From NCBI RefSeq assembly GCF_022539665.2, contig NC_081332.1:4373884-4437883 (forward strand): a DNA stretch of 64,000 bases, written 5' to 3'. Position 1 is the first letter of the stretch. The number at the start of each line of letters is the position of its first letter. The notes below the pieces were generated by a model. That model saw only the letters and a program-made list of their open reading frames with translations. It had not been told where the DNA came from and did not search any database. This DNA is from Daphnia carinata (Eukaryota > Arthropoda > Branchiopoda > Diplostraca > Daphniidae). This document shows positions 52,501 to 62,856 of the stretch, in pieces. The translations under genes were made by a program, and so were the position numbers.

Positions 52501-53003
52501 ATGTGGATACAATGGACAATGGCAAAGTTTAGTCCGGTGTCATGTGGATCCGTTCTCAGATTGGATTCAGTCGGAGAGAAAGAGAGTGAGCGCGCTATAG
52601 CGTAGCACAGGGCGTGCTGAGCGTACTCAATATAGCCGAGGCCCTCGCTACGTCTATACACAAAAGAGGGGTGCATAAATGTGCATCGAAGGGATGAAGG
52701 ACTGAAGAAGGGAGGGGAAAAAAATTGGTTGGTAGGGGGCGCAATGTCTGTAGGCTTCGAGAAAGCCGAGTATAGAAAGAAAAGGCCGTTTTTGTGTGCA
52801 TGTTATTTATGATATAGACTATATACTTGAGCGGGGATTTGTGTTGGACCCATGGGCGATTGCATGGCCTCGACAACGGAAGATGGCGCGGACTGGGCGG
52901 AACTTTGATTCGATCCAGGACCGACAGGCACCACCGTCGGGGTTCCGCTGGGAACAGCCGTTGTCGACGAAGATTCCGACTCGTTCTTGGTCGATTCACT
53001 CAT
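47107..53003 (-). CDS. ph: Polyhomeotic (PHC), Polycomb PRC1 subunit (1387 aa)
   Basis: Fifteen exons on the complement: 52827-53003, 51868-52221, 51681-51803, 51363-51389, 51129-51233, 50917-51057, 50597-50848, 50369-50537, 50083-50300, 49807-50022, 49458-49747, 48141-49396, 47860-48070, 47398-47794, 47107-47334; 4164 nt. Most of the protein is Gln/Pro/Ser/Met-rich low complexity. The HD1 motif PQILTHVLGDFVIQESSEPF lies near residue 1080, then the FCS zinc finger (TCEGCGKMDF ... RFCSTACAKK, ~1152-1179), then the C-terminal SAM domain (KWSVTEVADFVRSLTGC ... EIDGQALMLLKADHLMSAM), which polymerises in PRC1 to compact chromatin. The start ATG at 53003 lies 38 nt after a likely 5' UTR acceptor. 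The junction between exons 51129-51233 and 50917-51057 is uncertain. A 27-nt microexon is predicted at 51363-51389. Confidence 0.93.
49499..49576 (-). repeat. ph: Polyglutamine tract, 26 codons, in Polyhomeotic
   Basis: A mixed CAG/CAA run of 78 nt encoding 26 uninterrupted Gln, flanked on both sides by His-broken Gln stretches. A second, shorter Gln run lies at about 49844-49930 in the next upstream exon. Mixing of CAG and CAA makes the tract more stable than a pure CAG array. Confidence 0.92.
51363..51389 (-). other. ph: Predicted 27-nt in-frame microexon of Polyhomeotic
   Basis: Encodes STNFGQPIQ. On the complement it has an acceptor TCATTCAG and a donor CAG|GTGTGT. It is phase 0 on both sides, so skipping it would keep the frame. 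It is placed here because both flanking exons are also phase 0; RNA is needed to prove it. Confidence 0.6.
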
Positions 53004-56000
53004 TTTTATCCCTCCTTACTTAATCAGTCATTCAAAGATTCCTGTGGAAAATTTAAAAAAAGGAAACCAAATTATTAGTGAGTTTCAGCAACACTATAGT
53101 CGGTCCGCGGTTGCCGAACCCAATGTTCTAACGGTCGTGTGGGGTGGGGAAGCAGGCGAGTCGGGCAGTCGGGCTTCCCGCATATAGCCGCAAGGGCGAA
53201 AGACAGAGCAAAAGGGAGACGGATGATGAATACGTTGATGAAAAAGGCAAGATACTACACAGACACACACACAATACTCACACACATACACACGCACAAA
53301 ACGCGAGGGGAGGGAAGGAGTTGGATGTAGGCCACCATTCGGGACAAGAAGGGACAAGAGACCCCCCCGACTGGAGGCCTTTTCGAATTCAGTCGGACCA
53401 ATCACAAGCGAGAAGGGGTGGGAGCTATCTCTGCAGATGGCGCTAGTGTAGTGGCGCGACTGAAGGCACACACAAAAGAAAAAGCAGTAAAAGCAAAAAA
53501 ACTTCGATCAATAGAGAGACGGGCCAATGACAGGCCAAGCGAGGGGCGGTCATTTTCCCCCCTTCATATCTTTCACTCCTGTCACACACATTCTACACCA
53601 CGCTGCATTCTCTTCAGTCCACCACGCAGATTTTTATGAATGCTAATAAAAAACGGTTATTTTTCCCCCCCCCCCCGCTTTTTCGTGCGTATATTGCTTG
53701 GGATTGAAGTGCGAGATCGGAACAGCTGCGACATTGGCCCTCCCTCGACCCGAAAAAAAATGAAAAAGTTATTCAGTGTGAAAACAACAACAAAAAATGA
53801 TGGGAGATTAAAGATAAATCCTCAGACTCGATGGTAAAAAAATTATAAAAAAAAACTCGATTATTAAACGAGAAAAAGAAGGGAAAAAATGGTGCCACAA
53901 AAAAATTTCTTTCCTTTTGTGTGCAACAAAAAGGAAAAAGAAGGGAAGATGAAAAGACGGAAGAAGAAGAAAGAAAGAGAAAAAAAGAAACCCTCTTGGG
54001 AGAAGCCGGAATAAGAAGGGAAAAGGAAAACATCCATGTCAAAAGAGCTCTAGCTCCCTCCTATTGGCTTGATTGCACTAACACACACACGCGCTGCCCC
54101 GTTTCCCTCGCTCAGCTACACCACGCGCCAGCAAGAATCAGTGCTCGCATTGGGGATTATTTTTAACTAGATGGCACTGGAATTAATGACATTCGATTTC
54201 TTTTCAACTAAATACACCGTGGTGGCCTATCGCTATTCCATCCATGTGGAAGCATAACATTAAAATGAAACATAACACCTCTCTAGACAGTGGTGCCTGA
54301 TAGCAGTGGGGATCACTTAAAGAGCAGATAACACTCTGGTGTTTGTTTTTGACTGCCAAACTGCTGAGGGCGAAATGTTTCGATTTCAAAATAAATTACC
54401 TTGGTTACTGTGTGTATCCAGATGATGATAATCCGAATCGTATTGTTTTATAACTTGTGGAATAATTTCGTAGAAATAATAGTTTCAACGGTTCAGTAAA
54501 TGTTAGCACTAAATCCCGGTTGCAATTTTGGCTTGATTCAGAGTATTTGTGTGAAGTCTCTGCGTAGCAGCGGTGGCGTTTGGTAACGTTTCTATTTTCA
54601 AGCCAAAGCAACGGCTACACACTGGGAGAGTCACTCAATGTCGTTAACACGCACAAGCAAACACACACAACTTGGATTCGACTGTAGCTGGGGGGCTGTG
54701 CTCCCTGGCTGTGCGGGGCCAAATGACTGTCTGACGGCCTTCGACGGACGCGACGGCGCTAGTGTCGTTGCGCGCAGGAAAAAAGCTCGATTCTCCAAAA
54801 ACTGAAAGCCAATGGCAGGGCGCTCTTGGTGTACTCTGATTGGCGGACACACTGCTCAACTACCCGCCCATGGGAAAATGGGGAACAGTGAACGATTAAG
54901 AACTTCAGGGCGGGACTTGCTGTATAGAAGAGCCAAATGTGATAAAACTTTTTTTTTTCTCTCTCTCTCTCTCTTATCCTTTTTTGTTTTTCTGTTGCCC
55001 GTTCGTGCCTGTCTGCCATCGGGCTGTGCCTTCCTCTTTCTTCGAATGAAAAATGGGTTTTAAGGGCCGCGGTTTTAACACTGCCGCTGTCTGAAATGGA
55101 AAAAGAGGGGCCGGACTTTACATCAAAAGCATCTTATGGCTTCCTATGACCAAGAAGAGCCTGAGACAAAAGAACCCCTGTGGCTTTTCTCAAACAATAG
55201 TTTTACTTATCCCAACACATATTGAGAAAGTTTCTTTTTGTAGCGACCCTGGATCTTCGAATCGTCGTTGATCATGAATGAAATCTACGAAGCCATATTC
55301 ATGTAAAAGAAAACGAAATTCGATACGTTGATCCTTAAGGATGTATAATATACTCGAATTCGACTGTCGAAGTAACTTAACACTTTTTGAACTGATGTGG
55401 CGTCATAAGGCTAGACGGTACAGTGTTCAAATTGATGTGGGGTGCAGGGGTGAGAAAAGAGGATGGTATTGAATGGATATGAAAAAAAAGAATCCAATAA
55501 GTCCGAGTTTTGGAGTGGCTCTGCTATTAAATGTGGGAGGGAGGAACCCCAATGTCTCCCTTTCTCTCGCTTGTCCCCCCATATTTCAATGGTTGGAAAC
55601 CAATTATTTACCAACGGCCAATCGTAGGGCGACAGATGGGGCTGGTACCCGTTGCTTAGCAACCTTCGAGCAATTTTTTCGACTTTGCCGACTTTTCGAT
55701 TTTTCTCGCTGAGCAGCTTTTTCTTTCTCTTATTTTTTCAAAAATCATCCCAACGACTGTTTTAAAAACGCCAAGAAACATAACGTTGGGTCGGATGCGC
55801 TATAAAACAACGGCTGTACGTGATAACCAAATCATTGAGAATTTCGCATAATTTTGAAGTTCCTATCATTACACACCATCTAACGGCAAAAAAAGAAAAC
55901 GCTTTTCTTTGTGCATATTTTGAATCCCAAAGAAAATGGAGAAAAAGATGGGCAACGATAAACCACAACATTCGTGACACGTTTGCTTGAAACAACATTA

Positions 56001-57460
56001 CTGTCATTCTAGGGAAATTAGGAGATCTCTATCTAAAGAGCAAAGATCGTTAAAAAAAAAAAAAACTTCAAAAAATACTGAAGGCAGAAGAATTTTAAAA
56101 AAGTAAACGAAAATTTCATAATTAAATACATCCGAAGTCCCTATCTCACGAATTTTAACACATTTTAGTAACTGATCAGTTTACTGTACGAAATCGTTAG
56201 CAAATCACGATTACAAATTAGTTAATAAAAAATTACTCTTTGATTCAAGAAGCGAGCAATTGGTATTAGGACGCGCGGACAGATGGCGTTTAGCGAAAAT
56301 GGCGCCTGAATTTCTTTGTTTGGATATGCAAAGACATTTGAACTACTCGCGCATCATGGGCCATAATTAAAAAAAATAAGAATTGGTTTCGTTAAAAAGA
56401 AACGAATTATAAAACTGCGGCTTGCGTACTTGGATGTTCGAATTTGGAAGAAAAGGGGCTTTCCCTTTTTCCCACAACGGAAAAACCCAATCAGAATTGC
56501 AAAATGGAAAATAATAAATAAACTTAGGTCTACTTTGAAAGTTTCCATTTAACTGCCAACAATTCCGCTTACATAACAAAAAGTATATATCATATACTAA
56601 AGCACCAAGAGTAAAAAGAAATACATTAGTAGATAAAGACATAAGCGGAATAATTGGTCGCGAAACCCAAAAACAGGGTGTAATGGGAATCCCCATTAAA
56701 TCCTTTGACTACCCATTGTAAACGCAATGAAAGTCTCTGGTAATACAGATCCAGCCTATTTGAAGTTCTCGCTATTACTTTAAACACCTTCACGCCACGC
56801 GCAAGTAATTTTCCAAAACAGCTGGTATCGTCGGAAAAAAAAATGTCAATTCAGTCGATGATCAATTGAATACTTCGAGATGCTTTTGAATTGAAATTAA
56901 TCCCTTTGTTATTGTAAAATAAAAAAAATAAGGTGCTACTATGGACTGCTTTTCCATACCAACCCGATAAATAAAACACATTGCTACACACCAATGCGCT
57001 TCTTAATTATTCGTTCCCGCCTTTGAAAATGGCGGTAGACACTTGGCCTCCCAAAAATCGATTCATTGTAGAGCAGTATCGATCGTCAAGCTTCCTGTTG
57101 TCAAATACCCTCAAGGGCTATTAAACACAGCTAGCCCCGCCCAGTAAGGCATCCTATTGGTCCTTTTATTAAAAGGAAAGAAAAAAAATACGAAACGTGG
57201 TTTGTTCCAGCCGTGTTTTATTAATGAGCCCGAGTTGCCCCTTTTGCGTCTGGACGAATGAATAACTTAGAATAAATCGTGTCAGGAATGAAATTCTATC
57301 TGGTGCGTGACATTGACTATGAAACGTAGTAACAACATTCCATCACGTATTTCCTTTTCAACATGAAATTTGCTTCCCGTAAAAAATCTGCATTAAATGG
57401 ACATACGATGGCATATACTGTTTACTGAATTTCCTTGCATCGATCAGTTCTACACCAAAA
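53004..57460. other. Head-to-head interval between Polyhomeotic and the nucleoside transporter
   Basis: The interval is 4.5 kb between divergent start codons. The left end carries the Polyhomeotic 5' UTR (a likely acceptor just upstream of 53041) and a GC-richer patch at about 54690-54850 that could be a promoter. Two copies of GAAAATGGC, whose complement holds GCCATTTTC and so resembles the Pho/YY1 core, lie at 56295-56303 and 57025-57033; that is suggestive only. No coding exon was recognised. Confidence 0.45.
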
Positions 57461-60249
57461 ATGGATTTGGAATCTAGAACTCCTCAGGGTGAGGGAAAGT
57501 CTGATAGGAGTATTGTGGAAAGAGTTTGGAATGCAGTGCAAAATATTTCCAAAAGGCATCAGTTTAAACTTATCGTACTCTTACGCATTTTCGTAGCAAT
57601 TTCTTACAATTGCTATTTTGCGGCGGCAGTCTACCACGCCCGTGTTGAGCGACTTGACATCGATTGGTGTGATGGTGTGGGCATGCTGATTATTCTCACC
57701 GTCATTGTCTATTGCGGGCTTTTCTATTACAAAATTTTCAAACCTCTCTGGGGCGATTGCGCATACACGAGAGTGATCCTTCCCCTAACCGTTTTCTTGG
57801 AACGATGCTGGAGTTATCGGTAAGCTAACACATTAGTTATTGATCGGCGAGAGGGGTGCTTAAGAACTCAAATGCCTATTTGCATACAACCAATAGGGTT
57901 GGGTTAAAAATGGCCACCAGAGTGCGCAGAATCGTCTAGATTTCTCATTGCAACTGCGCAGGCTCACGTCGAATGCTTTTTCTTAATTCGACTAGTGAAA
58001 ATACCTAATCACCCAGTTCATGCAATAATAATGTATGTTGGTTACTTACGTTTTGCTATTTCCGATATGACCAGAAGCTTGTTGATTTGTTCCCCAAGGT
58101 TATGTAATCCATGGAACTCCTAACAAGTTGAAGAACACTAAGTTAATACGACCAATAACCCGAATCAAATTTAACCAGCAGCTCATGCAGCAAATTTAGC
58201 ACATAAAATTAACCATATCTAGAAATTACGAAAGAAGTGTCGATTTTAAACAATGAGGAGAAAAGTTAACAGTTGATAAACTGACTAACAGATGGCTCTG
58301 CAAACAAAACTGTAAGAATTATCTTATTTTAATTCATGCCCAAGATATGTGCGCGGCCTTCTGATCCTTGGAGGGGCGATCGGTTTCATTGTGGGAATAG
58401 TATTTGACACGGAAGGTGACAGAGATAGATTATACTCACTCATTGGTTTGGCCGTCTTCCTCCTCTTTGGGTGGATCTTCTCTAAACATCCAGCAAAAGT
58501 AGGCAGTTCTCCCTAATTCGAAAACAAGATCATGTTGACTCTAAAATAATTTTGCAGATAAAATGGACACAAGTGATATGGGGGACAGTCTTACAATTTC
58601 TCTTCGGGTTAACCGTCTTACGTTGGGATACCGGCCAAAAGGTTTTTGCCTGCATGGGTGATCGCGTTTCCACTTTCTTAAAATACACCGATGCAGGCTC
58701 TGGATTAGTTTACGGCCATCTAGTCACCGACCAAAACCAATCTGGAATTGCGCTCGGCACCATCTTTGCTTTTAAAGTACAACAAATAAATTATACCTAA
58801 TAGATTTTGAATAATATTACGGATACTTTGTAAGGCATTGTCAGTCATTTTCTTATTCAGCTTCATGGTCAGCATCCTGTACTATTACGGGGTGATGCAG
58901 TTTATCGTGCAGAAAGTCGGATGGATTCTTCAGGTGTCTCTGGGAACCACTGCGACTGAATCAATCAACTGCGCTGCCAACATTTTCCTCGGTCAGGTAA
59001 TAAACAAAAAATCATTCAGTTGGGTACCTTTTTCCATTTCATGCATTATGAAAAGACCGAAGCTCCTTTGGCCATTCAGCCACTCTTACCACTGCTGACG
59101 AAATCAGAACTGCATGCAGTCATGACAAGCGGCTTCGCCACTATTTCTGGTTGACATATAATAAAAAAATTGATAAGTGAATGTTTTAGCCCAACCTAAA
59201 ATAAACATCTCTTACGTTTTGAAGGATCGGTATTGTCTGCATACATCAGCTTTGGAATAAGTGCTTCACACTTGCTGAGTGCGTCAGTGATGTCCGCTCC
59301 AGCCGCTTTAGCATTCGCGAAATTGTTTTATCCGGAGTCCGAGGAATCGCAGACAAAGGCCGAAGACATTAAAGTTCCTAAAGGGTTTAAAGATCGATGC
59401 CTAAAATGACCTTTAATCTAACAGAATAATAAAAGATCATTGAACTCTTCCGTCTCTTTGTAAACAGGAAAGAAGCCAACGTATTAGATGCTGCATCACA
59501 AGGGGCGTCTAACGCAGTCTTCATGGTTATCAACATATGCGCCAATCTGATCGCGTTTCTAGCCTTTATTGCTTTTCTGAATGGAATTGTTTCATGGATG
59601 GGTGGACTTCTTGGAGCACCTTACATAACATTTGAAGTAAGTTAACCTTATACAAGTACCTTTTTAATAGCTGTTCTTAGACGTACAGAATGCCTTGTTT
59701 TGCAAGTATCTGGTGGGAAAATGCTTTATCCCACTAGCATGGGTTATGGGTGTTCCTGCAAAAGAATGTGATCAAATAGGACACGTGGTAGCACTCAAAA
59801 CGATCGTCAATGAATTTGTTGCCTACCGAAAACTATCCGAATACATGGCTCAAGGACTCGTTTCGGTGAAATTCTCATACCTGTTCTTTCATCACTTTTT
59901 CAGTCTGTTGGATTAAATTAATTCTTCCAATAGAAACGATCCGAGACTATTGCCACCTACGCCCTATGCGGGTTTTCAAATCCGGGGTCCATTGGTATCC
60001 AGATAGCTGCCTTAGGGTCAATGGCTCCATCCAGACAACCTGACTTGGCCCAAGTCGCTTTCAGGGCTTTCATTTCAGGAAGCATAGCTTGTTTCATGAC
60101 CGCCTGTGTTGCTGGTAAATATTGTAAATCATAGCAAACAATCAATATTTATGCAACTTGCCACATATTTGCTATTTTTTTAAAGTTAACGATGCTGCTA
60201 AAGCACATCTATTTTTCTAGGGGCGTTGATACCATCCTCGTCGTTATAG
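57461..60249 (+). CDS. Concentrative Na+/nucleoside cotransporter (SLC28/CNT family)
   Basis: Ten exons: 57461-57819, 58345-58498, 58558-58776, 58835-58996, 59056-59149, 59225-59384, 59468-59636, 59689-59865, 59934-60114, 60221-60249; 567 aa. CNTs import nucleosides with Na+ (or H+) across the plasma membrane. The N-terminal third holds several hydrophobic segments ([29 protein letters not shown]). The core then follows the family order: [98 protein letters not shown], then [11 protein letters not shown]. The CNT signature (G/A)xKx3NEFVAY is present as [12 protein letters not shown], followed by [17 protein letters not shown] and GSMAPSR. The C-terminus is short and ends soon after [13 protein letters not shown], without the long tail of vertebrate members. 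The donor after VPKG (GG|GTTTAA) is weak. The substrate cannot be told from sequence. Confidence 0.93.
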
Positions 60250-60277
60250 ATCTCCTATGGTACAAAATGGAAGACTG

Positions 60278-60283
60278 ATTAAA
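60278..60283 (+). terminator. Candidate poly(A) signal of the CNT gene
   Basis: ATTAAA, the common variant hexamer, begins 29 nt after the CNT stop codon and about 330 bp before the stop codon of the convergent RacGAP copy B. Confidence 0.35.
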
Positions 60284-60614
60284 TAGCTTAAAATATAATC
60301 ATGCTTGAGATAGTAACACCTTAAATTTCCTACATTTATCATCGAGTTCAGAGTGCACACAATAAGTGACTAACTTTACGTAAACTACAAGTGAGGAGTT
60401 CACCAAAGAATTTTAAACTCTATTTAACTGTTACAGGAATTATTCAAAAGTAAGAATTTCGTTAAAAACTATTCTGAATCGAACAAATAAGATATACTGA
60501 GCGGGTTTACGATACGCATCACTTTTTCGTTGAGGGCGATGTGAAAAATCGCAAAACTTTCCTAATTAAAAACAATTATCAGAGGCGAGACCATGCAAGA
60601 CATGCTATAATGGC

Positions 60615-61900
60615 TTACTTGTCCGACGAGGTTATTTCTCGACGTTTATCTCCTATTTCGGGATTCTGTGGATTACAACATGTCGGCATGGAGACTACGC
60701 AATCCATATGACAAATCAAGCCACAATCTATGCACCTCACTGCAGATTTGCCAAATTTGATCCTACCGGGGAAAAAGAACGTTAATTTACCACTGCGACT
60801 GCCTTAACACGAAAAAAATTTCAAGTGAACGGGATAGTACCGAAGACCACATGGGTTGCAGTTCTCTGTTTTGTTGACGATAACCTGCCGTTTCATTTGA
60901 TGCTCTTTAATGACTTTCATATTATGAAATTCATCACTATTTGATCCTGGATTGCTTTCGATCATTGTACTGGCCACAGTTGTACCCGTTTGTATAGAAA
61001 ACGAAACTGTAGTAGTTGCCACAATGCATTGCTTGTGTTCACCAATTGTTGTTATAGGCTAAATAATAAGCAGATACAAAATAATTGAGGTAAAAAAATC
61101 TATAATTCCCACTAGTACGGAACGACGGTTTACTTACGCCGACGTTCTTTGCGTGTTTTGAAGTCTGTTGTTCAGAAGTAGGAATATTGCTTGGCACCAA
61201 TTCTGAGAATTTTTTATTCGAGCACTTGAGCTCTCTATGGGATCTTACTATACCGGACAGTTCAAGGTCGCTCTCAGTTTGCCCACTGCTGGATTTATCG
61301 CTTAAACCCATTAACGAATCAATTTCAGCGCTATTTACTTCAGTTATGGTATCCATCTTGTCTATGGGACGGGCAGCAGCGTTGGTCATCAAATGCGGAT
61401 AGCGACCCACACTGAGACTGTGCAGTTTTTCTCTGAACTCATCTTTCAAATCACTTTCACTGGATAGGCAGTCACGAATCAAGTCAAACTGGCTATGCTG
61501 TATAAAAAATATCATACAATTTAAACATTTAGCTTTGTATAATTTAACTTACACATTCTCGAATATCCTCTTGAATAGCAGTTCTTACTTTGACTTCATC
61601 TTTCAACAACATAGTAACATGATGGTTAAGCAATTCCAATTTTGAAGTCAACTTTTGTGCTTCATTAATTTTGCTGTGCATAATTTGCACATTCCTTTCA
61701 GCTTCTAGCCACATATTTCGGCATTCATCTTGCCCAAGAGCAAATTCCAAAAACTCTATTTCCAAATAATGAGTGAAATTAATAAGCAAAATTTTTCTCT
61801 CATGTCCAACATTACCATTATCACATCCGTGAAGATCAAAATCTCTCATGCAGGCATCATCAAACTGGGCTAGTAATGACATATTACTATTGTTCTCCAT
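60615..61900 (-). CDS. RacGAP1-like paralog, copy B, lacking the RhoGAP domain (337 aa)
   Basis: Five exons on the complement: 61816-61900, 61553-61755, 61138-61497, 60841-61058, 60615-60762. Exon 1 (85 nt) and exon 2 (203 nt) match copy A exactly in length and phase. The coiled coil is conserved (MWLEAERNVQIMHSKINEAQ; MLLKDEVKVRTAIQE). A middle region contains CIVATTTVSF, matching the MIATTTVTV block of copy A. The C1 finger follows (H, CNPC, CIDC, H, MDC, C; ~269-320). The exon 3-4 region is fused and shortened compared with copy A. The frame then reads 22 more residues and stops at 60615, where copy A would enter RhoGAP. The stop overlaps a possible donor (ACAA|GTAAGCC), but splicing on adds only about 14 codons, and no GAP coding sequence fits before the convergent CNT gene. 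It may be a regulatory, dominant-negative-like copy or a decaying one; reading frames are intact. Confidence 0.85.
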
Positions 61901-62856
61901 GGTAAAGCCTAAATTAAATAAAAAAGAAAAGTTTTAAAAAGCTGAACTAATGAAAATGACTGATTACAATTGTAAAAACTGCGAGGCCAAAAGCAATACT
62001 GACTAATGTTCGTCTGACTACAACCTCATGCAACAAAAGGCGGGAAAAATTTTTCATGTGGTTTCATTGCTTTGTAATTTTAACTTGTATATGGCTATAA
62101 TCATCTAAAGATTTATAAAAATACGGTAATCTTGCATATGGATACAAAACCTGTTAAACCGAAGAATACAAATGACGTTGCGTCCAAATCAACTAGAAAA
62201 CTTTTCACAAGCTTAGAAATTTAGCTAAGTATGTGGAACGATCTCACTCGCAACCAGTAGGGAAAGGGTCACATTCGAGTATGCACACGTGTGCACCCTT
62301 GTTTGGTGCCTTCTCTTTTCCCCCAAGGGACCAAAATAACATGGAGGCCAACTATTTGAAATTAAATGCGGTTTTGTATTTTAAAGTAATTTTGCTACAA
62401 AGATAAACTTATTAAATCACATTTATTTTTTTTCAATGTTTTATTTATAAACAACTGCATAATTTGCACCAGTATAAATGGCATTCAGCATTAGGGGGTA
62501 GGGTCACCAACTGTGAGTCATCTTTCAGTTGATAGCAGACAGTAGGAGAGGCAGAAAGTCAGGTTGAAAGTGTGGAGGCGTGTAATAGTAAGTTAATTCA
62601 AAAGCAAACCCCATCATATTTAATTTCATTTCTAACAACCGTAGCTTCCAATTTCCTTGGAGAGAAGCTTTCGTTGCTTCGTCATTGCAACAATTAATTG
62701 TTCGTGAAAATTTTCTTCCATTTTGGTCATTTTTGTCGTGATCAGCTCTCGAAGGGCTTTTGACTTTATTTCATGCCAATTGTAACTGATAGATATTTAT
62801 TTTTTTCCAATACAGACTAGCGTGGAAAAAGAGGGTTCTCATAACCCGGCAGTCAA
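61901..62856. promoter_or_regulatory. Shared divergent promoter interval of RacGAP copies B and C
   Basis: 956 bp separate the divergent start codons at 61900 (minus) and 62857 (plus). It must hold both 5' UTRs and promoters. No TATA box or other clear element was identified. A likely 5' UTR splice acceptor for copy C (TTTTTTTCCAATACAG) ends at about 62816. Confidence 0.5.

Noticed and set aside
60470-60500. GTTCGATTC on the complement, resembling a tRNA B box
   Set aside because: No A box or acceptor-stem pairing at the right distance.
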